From assembly GCA_033807695.1 (NCBI GenBank), contig CM066306.1:4092001-4156000 (forward strand): a stretch of DNA of 64,000 nucleotides, given 5' to 3'. The notes under the pieces were generated by a model. The model made no database searches and was not told where the DNA came from. It worked only from the letters and a program-made list of their open reading frames with translations. Position 1 is the stretch's first letter; every line of letters begins with the position of its first letter. Of the stretch, positions 9,413 to 22,658 are shown piece by piece. This DNA comes from Daedaleopsis sinensis. Taxonomy: Eukaryota > Basidiomycota > Agaricomycetes > Polyporales > Polyporaceae. The translations under genes and the position numbers were made by a program.

Positions 9413-9860
9413 GCGAGACGGATATGACCGGGTTCGGGCAGACGGTGGCTATCGAGCGCGGCTGGACTCGCGCTGATCCGTTGCGGGACAGGGGAGATAT
9501 GTGGAAAGGTGTGGGGCGGGGATGGACGGCGCAGTGTCTGCCGTAGGTGAAGAGCGCGGCGATGCGCGGCGAGAAAGCGCATATGTCCCGATTCTGGCGG
9601 CCGGTAGCTATTGAGCGCAGCTATTGAGCGCAGCTGGATTCGAGTTGGGAGACGGGCGAGATATGGACAGGGGGACAGAGACGGTCGACGGGGCCGAGGG
9701 CGAACGCCGCGTCGATATGCGGCAGAGTGGCGGATATGACCATGTTCGGGCTATCGGTAGCTGTCGAATGCAGCTGGATTCGCGCCGATCCGATAGGAGA
9801 CGGGCGAAATATGTGGGGATGTCTGCCAAGGGGACGGAGATGTGGCGTGTGCGGCGCAGG
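9413..9860 (+). repeat. Degenerate ~150-bp tandem repeats (CATATGTCC / GCAGCTGGATTCG)
   Basis: At least three copies follow the order GATATG or CATATGTCC, a TTCGGGC-like word, GTAGCTATYGARCGCAGCTGG, TTCGCGCCGATCC, then GACGGGCGAGATATGTGG. They start near 9418, 9575 and 9727. Equivalents are about 19990-20440, 30565-31015, 41275-41700 and 52013-52440. Units B/C and A/D/E carry different variants. The repeats keep a minus-strand frame open for 257 codons in D and E, which I take as an artefact. Confidence 0.6.
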
Positions 9861-10215
9861 TCAGACGGACACAAGAGTCGGATTCTGAGTGTGGATGAGT
9901 ATGAGGGGAGCGGAAGAGTGTGCAGAAGCACTGAAGCACTCAAGTACTCACCGGGGAGGGAGATGAGAGACGAGAGGGTGGCGTAAATGCCAAGGGACGC
10001 TGGAGAGCGAGCGCGCGCAGCGCATATGCAATGCGGGGGTAAGTACGACAAATTTAGTATGCATTTGAAGAAAGCGTACGTACGTCCTAATCAAGAGAAC
10101 ACTCCGCAGCCACTTGGTTCATGTACTCAGCGTCCACCAAGCCAGTCCGAAGACGAGCGGACGACGAGCTACGACGAGATCCGGTCGCGACCAACGAGGG
10201 CTGCAGTGGAGCGAG
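9861..10215. other. Anonymous unit DNA before the esterase promoter
   Basis: Highly conserved between units, including GTAAGTACGACAAATTTAG (10038-10056), a good donor sequence, and a doubled GTACGTACGTCC that is single in D and E. I see no gene here. It may be part of a 5' leader of the esterase transcript. Confidence 0.35.
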
Positions 10216-10415
10216 TGACGTCACGCGAAATGAGGGGTGTCCCTAACAGGAGTCGCTTGCAGCCGCTTCCCTCCCAATCATGACAATATGTCCATCTGTT
10301 ATTCCAGCCGCAGCTCTTAAGTATTCTCCTTATACTCCTTTCCTCCTCCCACCACGACGTGACCCCCGACCCTCCTTCCGACCCCGTCCACTACGGCGAC
10401 CAGTCGACGATAGCC
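10216..10415 (+). promoter_or_regulatory. PC-esterase upstream region with CRE-like site and CT-rich leader
   Basis: A palindromic TGACGTCA (ATF/CREB-type site) lies at 10216-10223, about 200 bp before the ATG. It is repeated at 20835, 31410, 42063 and 52801, at a nearly constant distance from each exon 1. Nearer the start are TTAAGTATTCTCCTTATAC (10318-10336) and a pyrimidine run (TCCTTTCCTCCTCCC), typical of fungal transcription start regions. Each truncated copy keeps this region. The regulator is not known. Confidence 0.45.
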
Positions 10416-12128
10416 ATGGTCGCCTTCTGGAAGTCTGACGGCGTCCAGTACCGCCCTCTCCTTTCAGCTCCCCGCTCTCTCTCCGCAAAATTCTTCGTCC
10501 TCGTCGCCGTCGTCTCCCTCATCTACCTCGCCCAGTTCATCATCCCCTACGACCTCCCCGCCTTCAGCCTCTCCTCCCGAACACGCGGTACCTGCCCACC
10601 CAAGTCATGGGCGAACGGGAAGTGGGTTCCCAAGCCCCCGCCGACAAACCGCACCGACTTCAGCACCCCCTCTGACGCATTCGAGTTCCTCGGCCTCGAA
10701 GGCTGCGCGAGCACCCGTGAGATATTCTGGCATCTCGCCGCCGACAACGAGAGGTTGTGGGACAGGTTTCCTGGCGTTTCCTCCTGGAGATGGCAGCCGC
10801 CTTCGGACTGCGAAGTGCACGACCTCGCGCCAGAGCTGCTCGTCAGGGATCTCATCGAACAAGGTGGTTGGCTCCTCATTGGAGGTGAGTTCTTCTCTGC
10901 CAGATCTCGCATACCGCCTCGCCCCGGTCGTTGCATATCATGATGGTCGACGGCTTCGATCTTCGTCGGCGTACATCGCTTTCACACCCTCTTCGGCCCC
11001 CTCCCCCACAAGCACAAATAAACCAATGCTACTCGCATCTACCGTGACGCACCGCATCCGTAATCTCACCAAGCGCAATTCAATAGAATTCAATGCCCCT
11101 CGGACCCGCGACTAACTTCCGGGCTTCCAAGATTAGAATACGTAGGGCCCTCCGGGCAGACCTGGACACGATTGGTCCACTCTGAATTCTAGTCACATAA
11201 CTAGTAACTTGAGATTCGGGAAGTTCGAAGGCGCCGCGCCTTGGGCAGGCTTTGCCAGCCCTCGGCCAGCGGCGCCTTCGAACTTCCCTCGACTCCCGCC
11301 CGCTCATACATACCTGGGCTCATTGCAATGGTCTTCCAGTTCCTCTCGAACAGTCCGTCATACAGGACTCGGAAATACCTTCGCCTTGTTTTCAAAACCT
11401 GTACACTTTGATCGTGTCCAGGAACATGCGCTAACAATGCTCTTGCAGATTCCGTCACAGAGAACCACTTCTTCTCTCTCTCATGCCTGCTATACCCGCA
11501 CGTCCGTGCTACGCCGAACTACATCGAACACCCCAACTTCGATCGCGCATGGCCGCAGCATCTCTACCTCAACCCGTCTTCTCCTCTCGTGAACAGCATT
11601 TACTTCCCCCCCGGATTCGACATCGAGAAGACGCCGCTGGTCACCTTCCGCCGCGTAGATCTCCTCATGGAACAGCCGCAGCTCGACGCGCTCTACCACT
11701 CCCTCCACCGCACGTCCAAGTACGTCTCCGCCGACCAGAGTCTCTTCAGCGACGAGGGCGTGTGGAACCTCCCGCCCGCGGAGTACGTGAAGATCCTCAC
11801 GTCCCCGCTCCCCGAGGGCAACTACGCGACGCTCGTGGTCAGCACGGGCGGCCACTGGACGACGAGCCTCTTTGCGGGCCTGAAGGACCCGAAGAAGTTC
11901 AACGAGGGCATCCAGAACGTCATCGACTTCTTCCAGGAGGCCATGCACGCGTGGGCGCAGGAGGTGCAGCGCCTGCTCGACGACGCGGAGAAGGCGGAGC
12001 AGCGGGGCGAGGCGCGGGTAGACCTTAGATCACAGAGGTGCGTGTCGTTCGCTGATGTCCGTGATGGTGAGGACGACGAAGATCTGCGAGATGGAAGTCA
12101 AACCTCTGTACGCTGGGTGGGGGGGTAA
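10416..12128 (+). pseudogene. Truncated PC-esterase copy (exon 1 in unit A, exon 2 in unit B)
   Basis: Exons 10416-10884 and 11449-12128 would encode 382 aa. The promoter, start codon, anchor, splice sites, GDS motif and GGHW motif are all intact. After AEKAEQR the frame runs into array DNA and ends with an unrelated tail of about 34 residues, so the DxxH motif is lost. No disabling change is visible upstream of the junction, so the truncated protein could be made, but catalysis is not expected. It may only be a by-product of the duplication. Confidence 0.8.
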
Positions 12129-15100
12129 TCTGGACGGGTACGCTGGGTGGGCAGGTAATCCGGACGGTATACGCTTGGTGGGGAGTGTACGCTGGGTGGG
12201 GAGGAATCTGGACGGTATACGCTCACTTGGACGCGGGATATGGTGAGCAGGGCGGCGGCGCGGACGCAGACTCGCACTCGTAGCTACTCCGTGTACATAC
12301 ACTGCAATATATTTCGTCCCTCCGTCCCTCCGTCTCAGCTAGAGAGCGAGCGAGACCGACGCGATACGACTCGACAGTGCTCTCAGATCCCCCAGCGCCT
12401 ACGTGCCCATTTCGGGACGGCCATCTCAGACGCGACTCGCGCTTCTCGGCGCTCGCTCCTTGCTTCCCGCTACCACCTCCGTCGCAAGTCTGTCCCGTCG
12501 TCCTTGTCTCCGACTTGGTCCCCCCTCCCATCTGGTGCTCGAACTCGGACTCCGGCTGGTGCACGTACCTGACACGTCGCCTCTCGCCTTGGACAATGCA
12601 CTGGGACTTGCGCTCTCGCTGCAGCTGCTCCGAATCCGCGCCCGCCCTGCCCCTGCTCTCGACTCTGCGCTCGTTGTCCTCGTTCCCGCCATCCGCCTCG
12701 GATCTCGCCTGCAGACGACTTCAACTTCCCGACGCCCGCCACCAGTCCGTGCCGGCGCTCCCAGACACTCCGCACCCATCACTCCCCCGGAACGACAGAA
12801 AACAAACACGCACCTGTATGCTCCCCGAGACGTCCCTGCCGTCCGCCCGCTCTGCAGCTGCTCCCTCCTCGATCTGACTCCCACCTGGACGCCTGCCGCG
12901 CCTGACGTCACGTCTCCCAGACCCGTCAATCGTCGATCTGTCGCGTCGCCTCACGTCCGTCGTCCGCCGTAAGGTACGTGGCCGGAGTCATCGTCGCCGC
13001 CGCTCTCAGTCACCGTCTCCGCCGCTCTCAGCCACCGTCAACACTGCCAGCAACATCGAGGTACGTCCATGTCGACGACCGCGGTTGCCGCGGGTCTCCC
13101 GCCGTGCTGCCTGCCTCCCGCTGCCGCCGAAGACCGCATAGGCCGCAGGCGAGCCGTTTTCCAGCCCTGACACAGATCATCAGTCTCGTCGCCGTCCCCG
13201 CAGTCAAGGTACGTACCTGGAAGCGGCTCCGTCTGCCGTCTGCCACTCTGATCGCGAGGTGCGTCCAATGAGCTTCTTGGACGTCTCCTTCTTAATTGCA
13301 TCGCCGCCAGCCTTGTCCGAGGAGAGGTGGACGAAGGTAGGAGCGACCGTGGCTTGGCCACGGGAGCTCCGCAGCGTTATGTGCCCGCCGGCAGCTCACG
13401 AACACCGCAGGTGAGTCGTTCGGAAGGAGTCCCTGACACGACTCGTCAGTCTCGTCACGGCCCCCGTCTGCCCACAGCGTACATACCTGGAAGTGTCATC
13501 GGGCCGCCGTCTGACATTCTCGACGGCCCGCCGCCATCCTATGTACGTGCTGGCCCTTCACGTAAGTCGTTTCGGAAGGAGAGCCTGACACAACCTTGTC
13601 AGTCTCGCGCCGGCCTCCATCCGCAACTAAGGTGCGTACCCGGTGGATGCGACGTCCATTTGTCGCTCTGCGACTCCCGGTATCACTCGGTACGTCTACG
13701 TACTCGAGAACGCGGCTTTGCTGCGCGACCGCCGCCGGATTATAGCACTCGGCCCGCCGGAACCGCCCAAGTATGCGTGCGATCGAGTTGGCACAGGCCG
13801 GACGACTGTTCGTGCCAGTGAGGGGGGCGACCGCCGAGTCCAGCGTCGTTCGGCAGCTCTTCAAGACCTCAGTAATGACGTCGTCGGCGGTCTGTCGCCC
13901 GAGCGACCTGTGCGCTCACGAACGTCCTGTACATTGCAGAAGGTGAGCCTCGTGTCGACTCAAAAGAAGGCTCTGACGTACCGGTTCAGGCCGTGCTTCC
14001 TTCCGATCACCCAGCCTTCACGATCCCATTCGTCTCTGACTCGTTGCGCCAGCGATTCTAGGAGGAAGTCAGTCCATGTCCGGGCTTGCCGTGACCGTGC
14101 ACATACCTCGGAATCCGAGAACCCGATTGCGGTGTGCGCAGCGGTCGAGCAGATACGGGGCGTACGCGACGCGAAGCTCTCACCCCCAAAGAGGAACTGT
14201 CCGGCCCGCGACAGTGCGTCGCAGAGATCCCCGGACACCTCCGCCGCTCTCGAGCATGGGAGAGACGTGTCGCGTCGCCGTGATATCACGCTCCGCCGCA
14301 GCTCCGGCGCCGCCATCGGGGCTCTTGCTAATCTGCTCATACTCAGGTCAGTGACGAAGCCTCCCATCGCGGTAAGCCGACGTACATACCTCTGGCACCA
14401 CGGACTCTGACTCACTGGCTGTCTTCAGCGACATCCAGCCGTTCTTCGACGCGACACGTGAAGTTGACGACGGCGGACATGCATGACGGGGCTGTGGACC
14501 CGTCCTCGATGCGTCGAGGATGCGTCCAAGTGTCGAGAACTTCACTGGCGAGCAGCCCACGACCTCGAGAGCATGGGTTAGCATGTGCAGATGGGTAAGT
14601 GAGCGGTAGAACTCACGAGGGACTCCACGACGCGTCGGACGACGTGTCGTTGTGACAATCGCGTCGTATCGTGTGTGTTGGAGTGGAGAGGAGAGTGCGA
14701 GCAACACAGGGAATGGGGTCGGGAGATGTCATTCGATCCGGATGTCCTGAACATAGCAGGCTTGGAGGGTGGAGTGGAATGTAGTAGTATGTAGAGTGCG
14801 TGCAATGGATTTGGGGGGGAAAGACTGTCTCGAGTGTCGTGTGAAAGCTGTAGCAAACTAGGCTTGGTGCCCGGGAGGCCCGAGTTCCAGTCGCCGGAGA
14901 ATCCCTGAAGTGACTCCTTACGTACCTCAGAATTCCATGGTGACTCTGCTCGGACGCGCTCATCATCAAACTCTCCGCCACAGCGCCGCTGAACTATTGT
15001 GCTGCGGCACGAACATTCTGATCTGCTCTGGGTTGTGCACGTTCTTGTCTTGCAGCTCATACAATGTCAGAATATTATTTCCTTGGACAGTGTTTAGCTA

Positions 15101-18100
15101 GATACCCAATGGCGAGCACAAATCACCGGATGGCAATCTCTCAAGCCTCGGAATCGCACGGTCATAGCATGGTCACACGCAATGGCATGGAAGCTTGAAA
15201 ACTTCAGACATTTCATGTGGCTACCAAAATAGCTACGCAATTGCTCGGAAGCTTCTTTGCGAGACACCTTCTGGAGCTTTTGACACAACCCAAAGAGTCC
15301 CCCAACTCATGGGCCTGAGCATATCATGGAGAATCAGTAGCAGTAGAGTGCCCGGACCAACTTATACTGACAACGGGCTCAGACGACGAGTATTGGGGCA
15401 GACAGATGTGTAGCTGTGGCGAGGGATTCACGGCCCGCACTGACAGGGAGACTGGTCGAGAATAGCTCCTGCCCGGGAACACCGAGTCCAGAGCACGCCG
15501 CCCATCAAGCGGATGGTACATCCTATTCGCATCAGCTCCTGGAGCATATTCTGGATTGAGAGATGACGTAGATACTCACATGGAGCGGTGTCGGACGTGA
15601 ATATGGTTGCAAGCGAGCGGACCGGGATTCGGAGGGGTTGATGCACCGATACGTCGGGGGGTCAGCTCCCGGAGCGGCTCTGCTTTCAGGAATCACTTCT
15701 ACGTCGAACGGAGATTAGTTCTCCTTTGTACCTCTTCTGTAGGGGCCCAGTGATAAACCGCACACATAGTGCGACTTGGAAATAAGTTCGAATGGAGTCT
15801 TCGGGTGCTAGTCACAGTGTGTGTAATGTCAGTAGTATGTGCTAGTGCAGACTCGTGAGCTGTGGCATTGGTGACAGCCGGAGAGTGACCTGTACGGTGC
15901 GGCAGTTTGTCAGTGAACCGGTCTGACTCAGGGAAGAGCTGGAGATGAACTGGATGGTATGTAGTAGATACACAGAAAGCAGCGCACGAAAGAGTCTGCT
16001 TACATAGTATACTAATTGTACCACATTCATATGAGCGGTGCAGTCCAACTGTAGCTCTATCATTCAACTTGGCCTACAGTACAGGGAAGTCGTGCTATTT
16101 GCACGCATATGCGCCGTGCGGAAACGGCGGATTTGAACGGATGAGCGTTGGATGAGCGTCAGAGTCAACCCGCCATCGCGAGAACGGCAGTCCAAATGCG
16201 GACAGCCACTACTCACCGCCGGGCGTTTATCTCTTGCTTCCTCCGCGATCTCTCGTTCACGACATTCGACACTGTCCACGCAGTAAGCAGGTTCCGCAGA
16301 ATGCGACCAACATATCTGACCGGACAGACAGCTGGCAAGCTGAGAGCATAAAGATCTCGGCTCTCCTGTGCGTAAGTCATCTATTACGGTGTTTGTGTTC
16401 AATATTTCGAGATTGCTGATCACTACGCGATTTTACAGTGCCATGGGCTTATACTGACAGCAGTATAGCCCATAAGTAATATCTATATAAGGGAAACACT
16501 ATCAGCACCTCTCCGCTGAGTTCTTCCCTGCCGAAACAGGTAGAAATGGTGGGGATTGCATTACTCGTGCAGGACCCTCTCCTCGAGCCCCTTCCGCCCC
16601 AATTTACGACGGCATCGCACCCAAAATTGCATCAGGCACCGGCAGAGCGCCCATGCCGTTACGCGATGACAGCCAAGGAACTTCTACGCTCCTCAGTGCT
16701 CGGAGCCTGCGGCGTGTCCGGCTACACGAACAGGGTCTCCCTTCCCCTCCATTGTCCCCTGTGTCGTTCGCTGGTTGGTCCCGCCCTCAGAGCCCCGTGA
16801 TCACGCGTGCGAAATGCGTCCCTCACTTCCTCACGGTCGAGTCTGCTGACCGTGGGGGCTGCGCACGGGCCAGGTTCGAGGAGTACAAGTACTGCCGCGA
16901 CCTTGTCAAGTCCGACCAGCACTCCCCCGACCCCAGTGTGCCCTCTCCCCTCTCCCCTCTCCCCTCTCGCCCTCCCTCTCACACCCACCCCCTACCGACT
17001 CTACTGTATCTCTACCCGCATGTAGTACTGTACTCGACTCTGCACTCCCCGCCGTCTCCTTTCCTTCGTGGACCACACCCCGAGTCCGCTGTCCCGCACC
17101 CTATCCCGCCCGTCATCACTTTCTCCGCACGTCGATCCGATTTGCATGCATAACCGGCCTCGTCCGACGCGCTCCTTGCCCACGATGTGATCGCCGACGG
17201 CCGTTCTTTGTCTCGGAGTATGCATTGGTGAGTACAGATCTGTCGGGCTCAGCGGCAGATTATGTCCTTACTACCCGATAGCTGACTTGATGTCTCCCTT
17301 TCTAGCTTCTCTCTCCGGCGTCCAGCAGGCACAGCGACGGTGTACGTACATCGATCGCTGATGTGTGTGTGCTACACGCTTACTGACATGTTATCATTCG
17401 CCAGTAGAGCGGCAGCCTGCCAGCCTGAGGACCGGTCTCGCGGCTCTGCGTCAAAGGCGCAGTCCGAGATCGACCTTGCACGATCTCAAGGTACGTCGCC
17501 TCTATCTGCGTATACACATCTCATCGACTCTATCTGACTCAGGCTGCTATCTGCTCTAGATACCCGCCAGATTCGCTTCGCATTCGCATGGGACTCGGTG
17601 CTCTCGAGCCTGACTCAAGCAGTCTGCAACTTGGTACTTCCGCACGCCGGTTCGATCCCGATCAGTTCTCGCGAGTCTGACTAGACTTTTCTTCCCGAAC
17701 AGCTGCCCACAGCTCTTTATCAAGACACCCGAGGCACAGACTTACGGGAGTGCGCGCAGGTGAGCCAGCACCAAGCTCGCCGTATCGGATCTCGACCTTG
17801 CGGGGCTGATTCTGACATGTACGTTTGCAGCGGAACACCGCGACCGATCGATAGCATGGACAGGTGCGTAGCACGGCTTACGGCTCGTCTCTGCGCGCGC
17901 GGTGCGCTGACCTCCTTCGCTTCCTTTCAGGCGCAACACTCGATCTCACATTCGAGATGTGTCGCGACCAGAGCACTCGCGAAGGTGCGTCCCTGCCGTG
18001 CCATGCGCTTGATCGCCTCCCCGGACGCTGACGAACCACTTGCTCAGGTCCCCGTGTACAGTCCCGAACGCGAGCGCATGGCAAATGCGGCCGCCATCGT

Positions 18101-21100
18101 GGACGGTCCCCCTCCGCCCTGCAGTCTCCGCAGGACGTGTCCATCTCCGACGCGTGTCCATCTCCGACGGCTGCCGGCGCAGACCAACTGTCGGCGCGCT
18201 GGAGGTCCCCGCTCGCGGCGCTACAGGTCTCCGAGTGCGCACCTCTCGCCTCAATGCACAAGGCCGGTACGTACCCCTTACCGAATGCGTCGCATCCCAG
18301 CTAACGCTAGATACTTATGTGCGGCACCAGTCTCCCGTCGAGGGAGACTCTCGCTTACATCTCCGGGTCGATCCGGCGGGACACGTCCGCCAGTTCTCCT
18401 GCCGAGCCCGCACGCATGGCAACACCCGTCTCGGACGGCACTCGGCGTGCGCCCCGAGTCGCGCGACGACGCCGCATTGACTAAATACGTACATTGTTCC
18501 TGTGTTCTTACATCCTGTACGTACCGTACCCTGCCGCCACGCCCACCCGCCGCCGGGCAGCTCCCCGCCAGCTCAGGCTCCGCCCGAAGAGTAGACACAT
18601 ACGCTCTCCCCAGCCCGCAGCCCGTCTCTCTCTCGCCACTCGCACGCACGGCCGGCACGCGGGAGCGTGCCGCTGCGAGACGGGGAGACGGGGAGACGAC
18701 TCGGAGGAGACCGCTGTCGGCCCCATGGCCGTCGGGATTCGGGACGCAGGAGCCCGCCGGCGTGCGCACGGCTTGCTACGTGCTAGCCAACGTCCCGACC
18801 CGCAAAGGGGATCTCTCCGAGCGTTCGCGGGCGCGCAGCGGCGAGCCTCCGTGTACGGCCGGATCCCGACCCACGACACGGATCCCGCACACGGCGGCGG
18901 CGCGCCCAAGACGCGAGACGCGAGACGGCTGGCGGGGGACGGGGACGGCGCGCCGTGTCCGGGCGTGCTGCGGGCTGCAAGTCGTGTACTGCGTGCAGCG
19001 TGAGTAGCAGACGGAATAGAGTGATTTTGGGGGGGTGTGCGCACCTTTTCGCCGCGTGCGCGACGGCTCCGCGTCCAGGCTCCGCGGGGACGGCCGCCCC
19101 GTGCACGCAGAGCGTGCTTGCGATGTGTGAGTGGGTTCCAGGGGCGCGGCGAGGCGTGGTTCGTGAGTTCGTGAGTCCGGCCTTGGCACTGTGCTGCCCG
19201 CCCGCGCGAACGTCGTGTTCCGCGTCCGCCACGGCCCGGACACGCTCGGAGTCGTGTGTACAGTGCTCGTGTGGAGTGTCTGTGGCGGGGATGGGCGCAC
19301 CCCGCGGGAGGGACCGGCTGTATCGTGAGTTGGCTTCGACCGGGTTCGGAGGTGCGCATGGGGCCGATTTTCAAAACTCGTTGTCCGGACTTGCGAACGC
19401 ATCGCATGAAGCCTACATAGTCAGCGTACACTTGCCGTGTAGTTTGCGCGCCGCGGCGTGGTGTAGTTCAGACGGGAGAGGGTGCTCACCTTGAGTGCAC
19501 TTGAAATCGCTGTGAAAGCGATTTCTGCGACCTCGTCGGATCGGGGCGAGAGTGGACGCGTTCGACGCGGAACGTGCAGCGCGTTCTAGAGCACCGTGTT
19601 AGCACGCGCACGGATGAGAAACGATAGAGTTACTCCGGATTCTCTGACGTACCGCGCAGAGATCCGGGCGTGGACGCAAAGTGCGACGGCGGGGAACGCC
19701 GCCACGCATCGTCCGAGAGTCGTTCAAGGTAGTATTGAGTGGAACATGACATTTCCGGCCGGATGGGAGAGAGGGAGTGGTGGAACAGTCGGACGGGAGG
19801 GAACGAGCAATGAAATCGAAGGTTTGGGCCGTAATCAAAAGTCGTCGGATCGCCGCGCAAATTGAAGGGTTGCCGGAGACTGTTCACGGCGGGAGATTCG
19901 TCACGGTTGGCCGGTGAAAGGGGAGCGGGAGCGAGGGCGGGGCGAGAGTTTGTGGTCGGCCAGGCAGTGAGTCGGCCGTGGGTGCACGCAGTGTGGATGC
20001 GCAGCGAGAAGGCACATATGTCTGGGTTCGGGCAGACCGTGGCTATAGAACGCAGCTAGACTGGCGTCGATCCATTGCGAGACGGGCGAGATATGTGGAA
20101 AGGACTGCGGCAGAAGGAGAGGTTGGTCGCGCAGTACTTGGGCTGTGGGTGAACAACGCGTCGTCGCGCAGCGGCGAGACGCATATGTCCCGGTTCGGAC
20201 GGTCAGTGGCTATTGAACGCAGTAAGATTGGTGTCGATCGGTGAGGGGACGGGAGAGATACGTGCGGGGGTCTGCTACGGGGACAGAGACGGTTGACGGC
20301 GCCGGCTAACGCAGTGTTGATGTGCGGGGACGCGGCGCATATGTCCATGTTCGGGCTGTCGGTAGCTGTCGAATGCAGCTGGATTCGCGCCGATCCGATA
20401 GGAGACGGGCGAAATATGTGGGGATGTCTGTGAAGGGGACGGAGATGTGGCGTGTGCGGCGCAGGTCAGACGGACACAAGAGTCGGATTCTGAGTGTGGA
20501 TGAGTATGAGGGGAGCGGAAGAGTGTGCAGAAGCACTGAAGCACTCAAGTACTCACCGGGGAGGGAGATGAGAGACGAGAGGGTGGCGTAAATGCCAAGA
20601 GACGCTGCATGGAGAGCGAGCGCGCGCAGCGCATATGCAATGCGGAGGTAAGTACGACAAATTTAGTATGCATTTGAAGAAAGCGTACGTACGTCCTAAT
20701 CAAGAGAACACTCCGCAGCCACTTGGTTCATGGACTCAGCGTCCACCAAGCCAGTCCGAAGACGAGCGGACGACGAGCTACGACGAGATCCGGTCGCGAC
20801 CAACAACGAGGGCTGTTTCGTGCAGTGGAGCGAGTGACGTCACGCGAAATGAGGGGTGTCCCTAACAGGAGTCGCTTGCAGCCGCTTCCCTCCCAATCAT
20901 GACAATATGTCCATCTGTTATTCCAGACGCAGCTCTTAAGTATTCTCCTTATACTCCTTTCCTCCTCCCACCACGACGTGACCCCCGACCCTCCTTCCGA
21001 CCCCGTCCACTACGGCGACCAGTCGACGATAGCCATGGTCGCCTTCTGGAAGTCTGACGGCGTCCAGTACCGCCCTCTCCTTTCAGCTCCCCGCTCTCTC

Positions 21101-21754
21101 TCCGCAAAATTCTTCGTCCTCGTCGCCGTCGTCTCCCTCATCTACCTCGCCCAGTTCATCATCCCGTACGATCTCCCCGCCTTCAGCCTCTCCTCGCGAA
21201 CACGCGGTACCTGCCCACCCAAGTCATGGGCGAACGGGAAGTGGGTTCCCAAGCCCCCGCCGACGAACCGCACCGACTTCAGCACCCCCTCTGACGCATT
21301 CGAGTTCCTCGGCCTCGAAGGCTGCGCGAGCACCCGTGAGATATTCTGGCATCTCGCCGCCGACAACGAGAGGTTGTGGGACAGGTTTCCTGGCGTTTCC
21401 TCCTGGAGATGGCAGCCGCCTTCGGACTGCGAAGTGCACGACCTCGCGCCAGAGCTGCTCGTCAGGGATCTCATCGAACAAGGTGGTTGGCTCCTCATTG
21501 GAGGTGAGTTCTTCTCTGCCAGATCTCGCATACCGCCTCGCCCCGGTCGTCGCATATCATGATGGTCGACGGCTTCGATCTTCGTCGGCGTACATCGCTT
21601 TCACACCCCTTTCGGCCCCCTCCCCCACAAGCACAAATAAACCAATGCTACTCGCATCTACCGTGACGCACCGCATCCGTAATCTCACCAAGCGCAATTC
21701 AATAGAATTCAATGCCCCTCGATTCAATGCCCCTCGGACCCGCGACTAACTTCC
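11121..21754 (+). repeat. Array unit B (10,634 bp)
   Basis: Its first two thirds closely match unit D (for example 12403-12972 against 33653-34222, and 16064-16423 against 37312-37671). Its last third matches unit C (19596-20890 against 30171-31465). This makes it a mosaic. Confidence 0.95.
17220..18480 (+). other. Equivalent spliced region, unit B
   Basis: Exon/intron signals are conserved with unit A, and exon 4 has a proper TAG acceptor. The donor of intron 5 is GC (GAGGCACAG) rather than GT. A 17-nt duplication (CATCTCCGACG... at about 18140-18175) changes the frame of the ninth exon. ATG is 17220, and a stop in one of the open frames ends at 18480. Confidence 0.3.
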
Positions 21755-22658
21755 GGGCTTCCAAGATTAGAATACGTAGGGCCCTCCGGGCAGACGATTG
21801 GTCCACTCTGAATTCTAGTCACATAACTAGTAACTTGAGATTCGGGAAGTTCGAAGGCGCCGCGCCTTGGGCAGGCTTTGCCAGCCCTCGGCCAGCGGCG
21901 CCGCCGAACTTCCCTCGACTCCCGCCCGCTCCTACATACCTGGGCTCATTGCAATGGTCTTCCAGTTCCTCTCGAACAGTCCGTCATACAGGACTCGGAA
22001 ATACCTTCGCCTTCTTTTCAAAACCTGTACACTTTGATCGTGTCCAGGAACATACGCTAACAATGCTCTTGCAGATTCCGTCACAGAGAACCACTTCTTC
22101 TCTCTCTCATGCCTGCTATACCCGCACGTCCGTGCCACGCCGAACTACATCGAACACCCCAACTTCGATCGCGCATGGCCGCAGCATCTCTACCTCAACC
22201 CGTCTTCTCCTCTCGTGAACAGCATTTACTTCCCGCCTGGGTTCGACATCGAGAAGACGCCGCTGGTCACCTTCCGCCGCGTAGATCTCCTCATGGAACA
22301 GCCGCAGCTCGACGCGCTCTACCACTCCCTCCACCGCAAGTCCAAGTACGTCTCCGCCGACCAGAGCCTCTTCAGCGACGAGGGCGTGTGGAACCTCCCG
22401 CCCGCCGAGTACGTGAAGATCCTCACGTCCCCGCTCCCCGAGGGCAACTACGCGACGCTCGTGGTCAGCACGGGCGGCCACTGGACGACGAGCCTGTTCG
22501 CGGGCCTGAAGGACCCGAAGAAGTTCAACGAGGGCATCCAGAACGTCATTGACTCCTTCCAGGAGGCCATGCACGCGTGGGCGCAGGAGGTGCAGCGCCT
22601 GCTCGACGACGCGGAGAAGGCGGAGCAGCGGGGCGAGGCGCGGGTAGACGTTAGATGA
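21035..22658 (+). pseudogene. Truncated PC-esterase copy (units B/C)
   Basis: Exons 21035-21503 and 22075-22658 would encode 350 aa. It is shorter than the A/B copy because two substitutions just after the breakpoint (gacgttagatga instead of gaccttagatca) create a stop after GEARVDVR. The C-terminal catalytic block is absent. It differs from other copies by conservative changes such as Lys for Thr in SLHRKSKYVS. Confidence 0.8.

Larger units (their letters stand above)
1..11120 (+). repeat. Array unit A (11,120 bp)
   Basis: This is the longest unit because it holds a 482-bp insertion at 4595-5076 that is absent from B-E. It begins inside the long esterase intron. Positions 895-10415 are the anonymous 9.5-kb part, and 10416-10884 is esterase exon 1. 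Confidence 0.95.

Noticed and set aside
10359..10415. GTG-initiated N-terminal extension of the esterase
   Set aside because: Unit C lacks it because of small deletions, and a normal ATG with good context precedes the membrane anchor.
17760..19007. Open frame of 415 codons in unit B (413 in C)
   Set aside because: It runs straight through several consensus introns, is Arg/Ser/Pro-rich, and is broken at the same place in A, D and E by small indels. High GC keeps stops rare.
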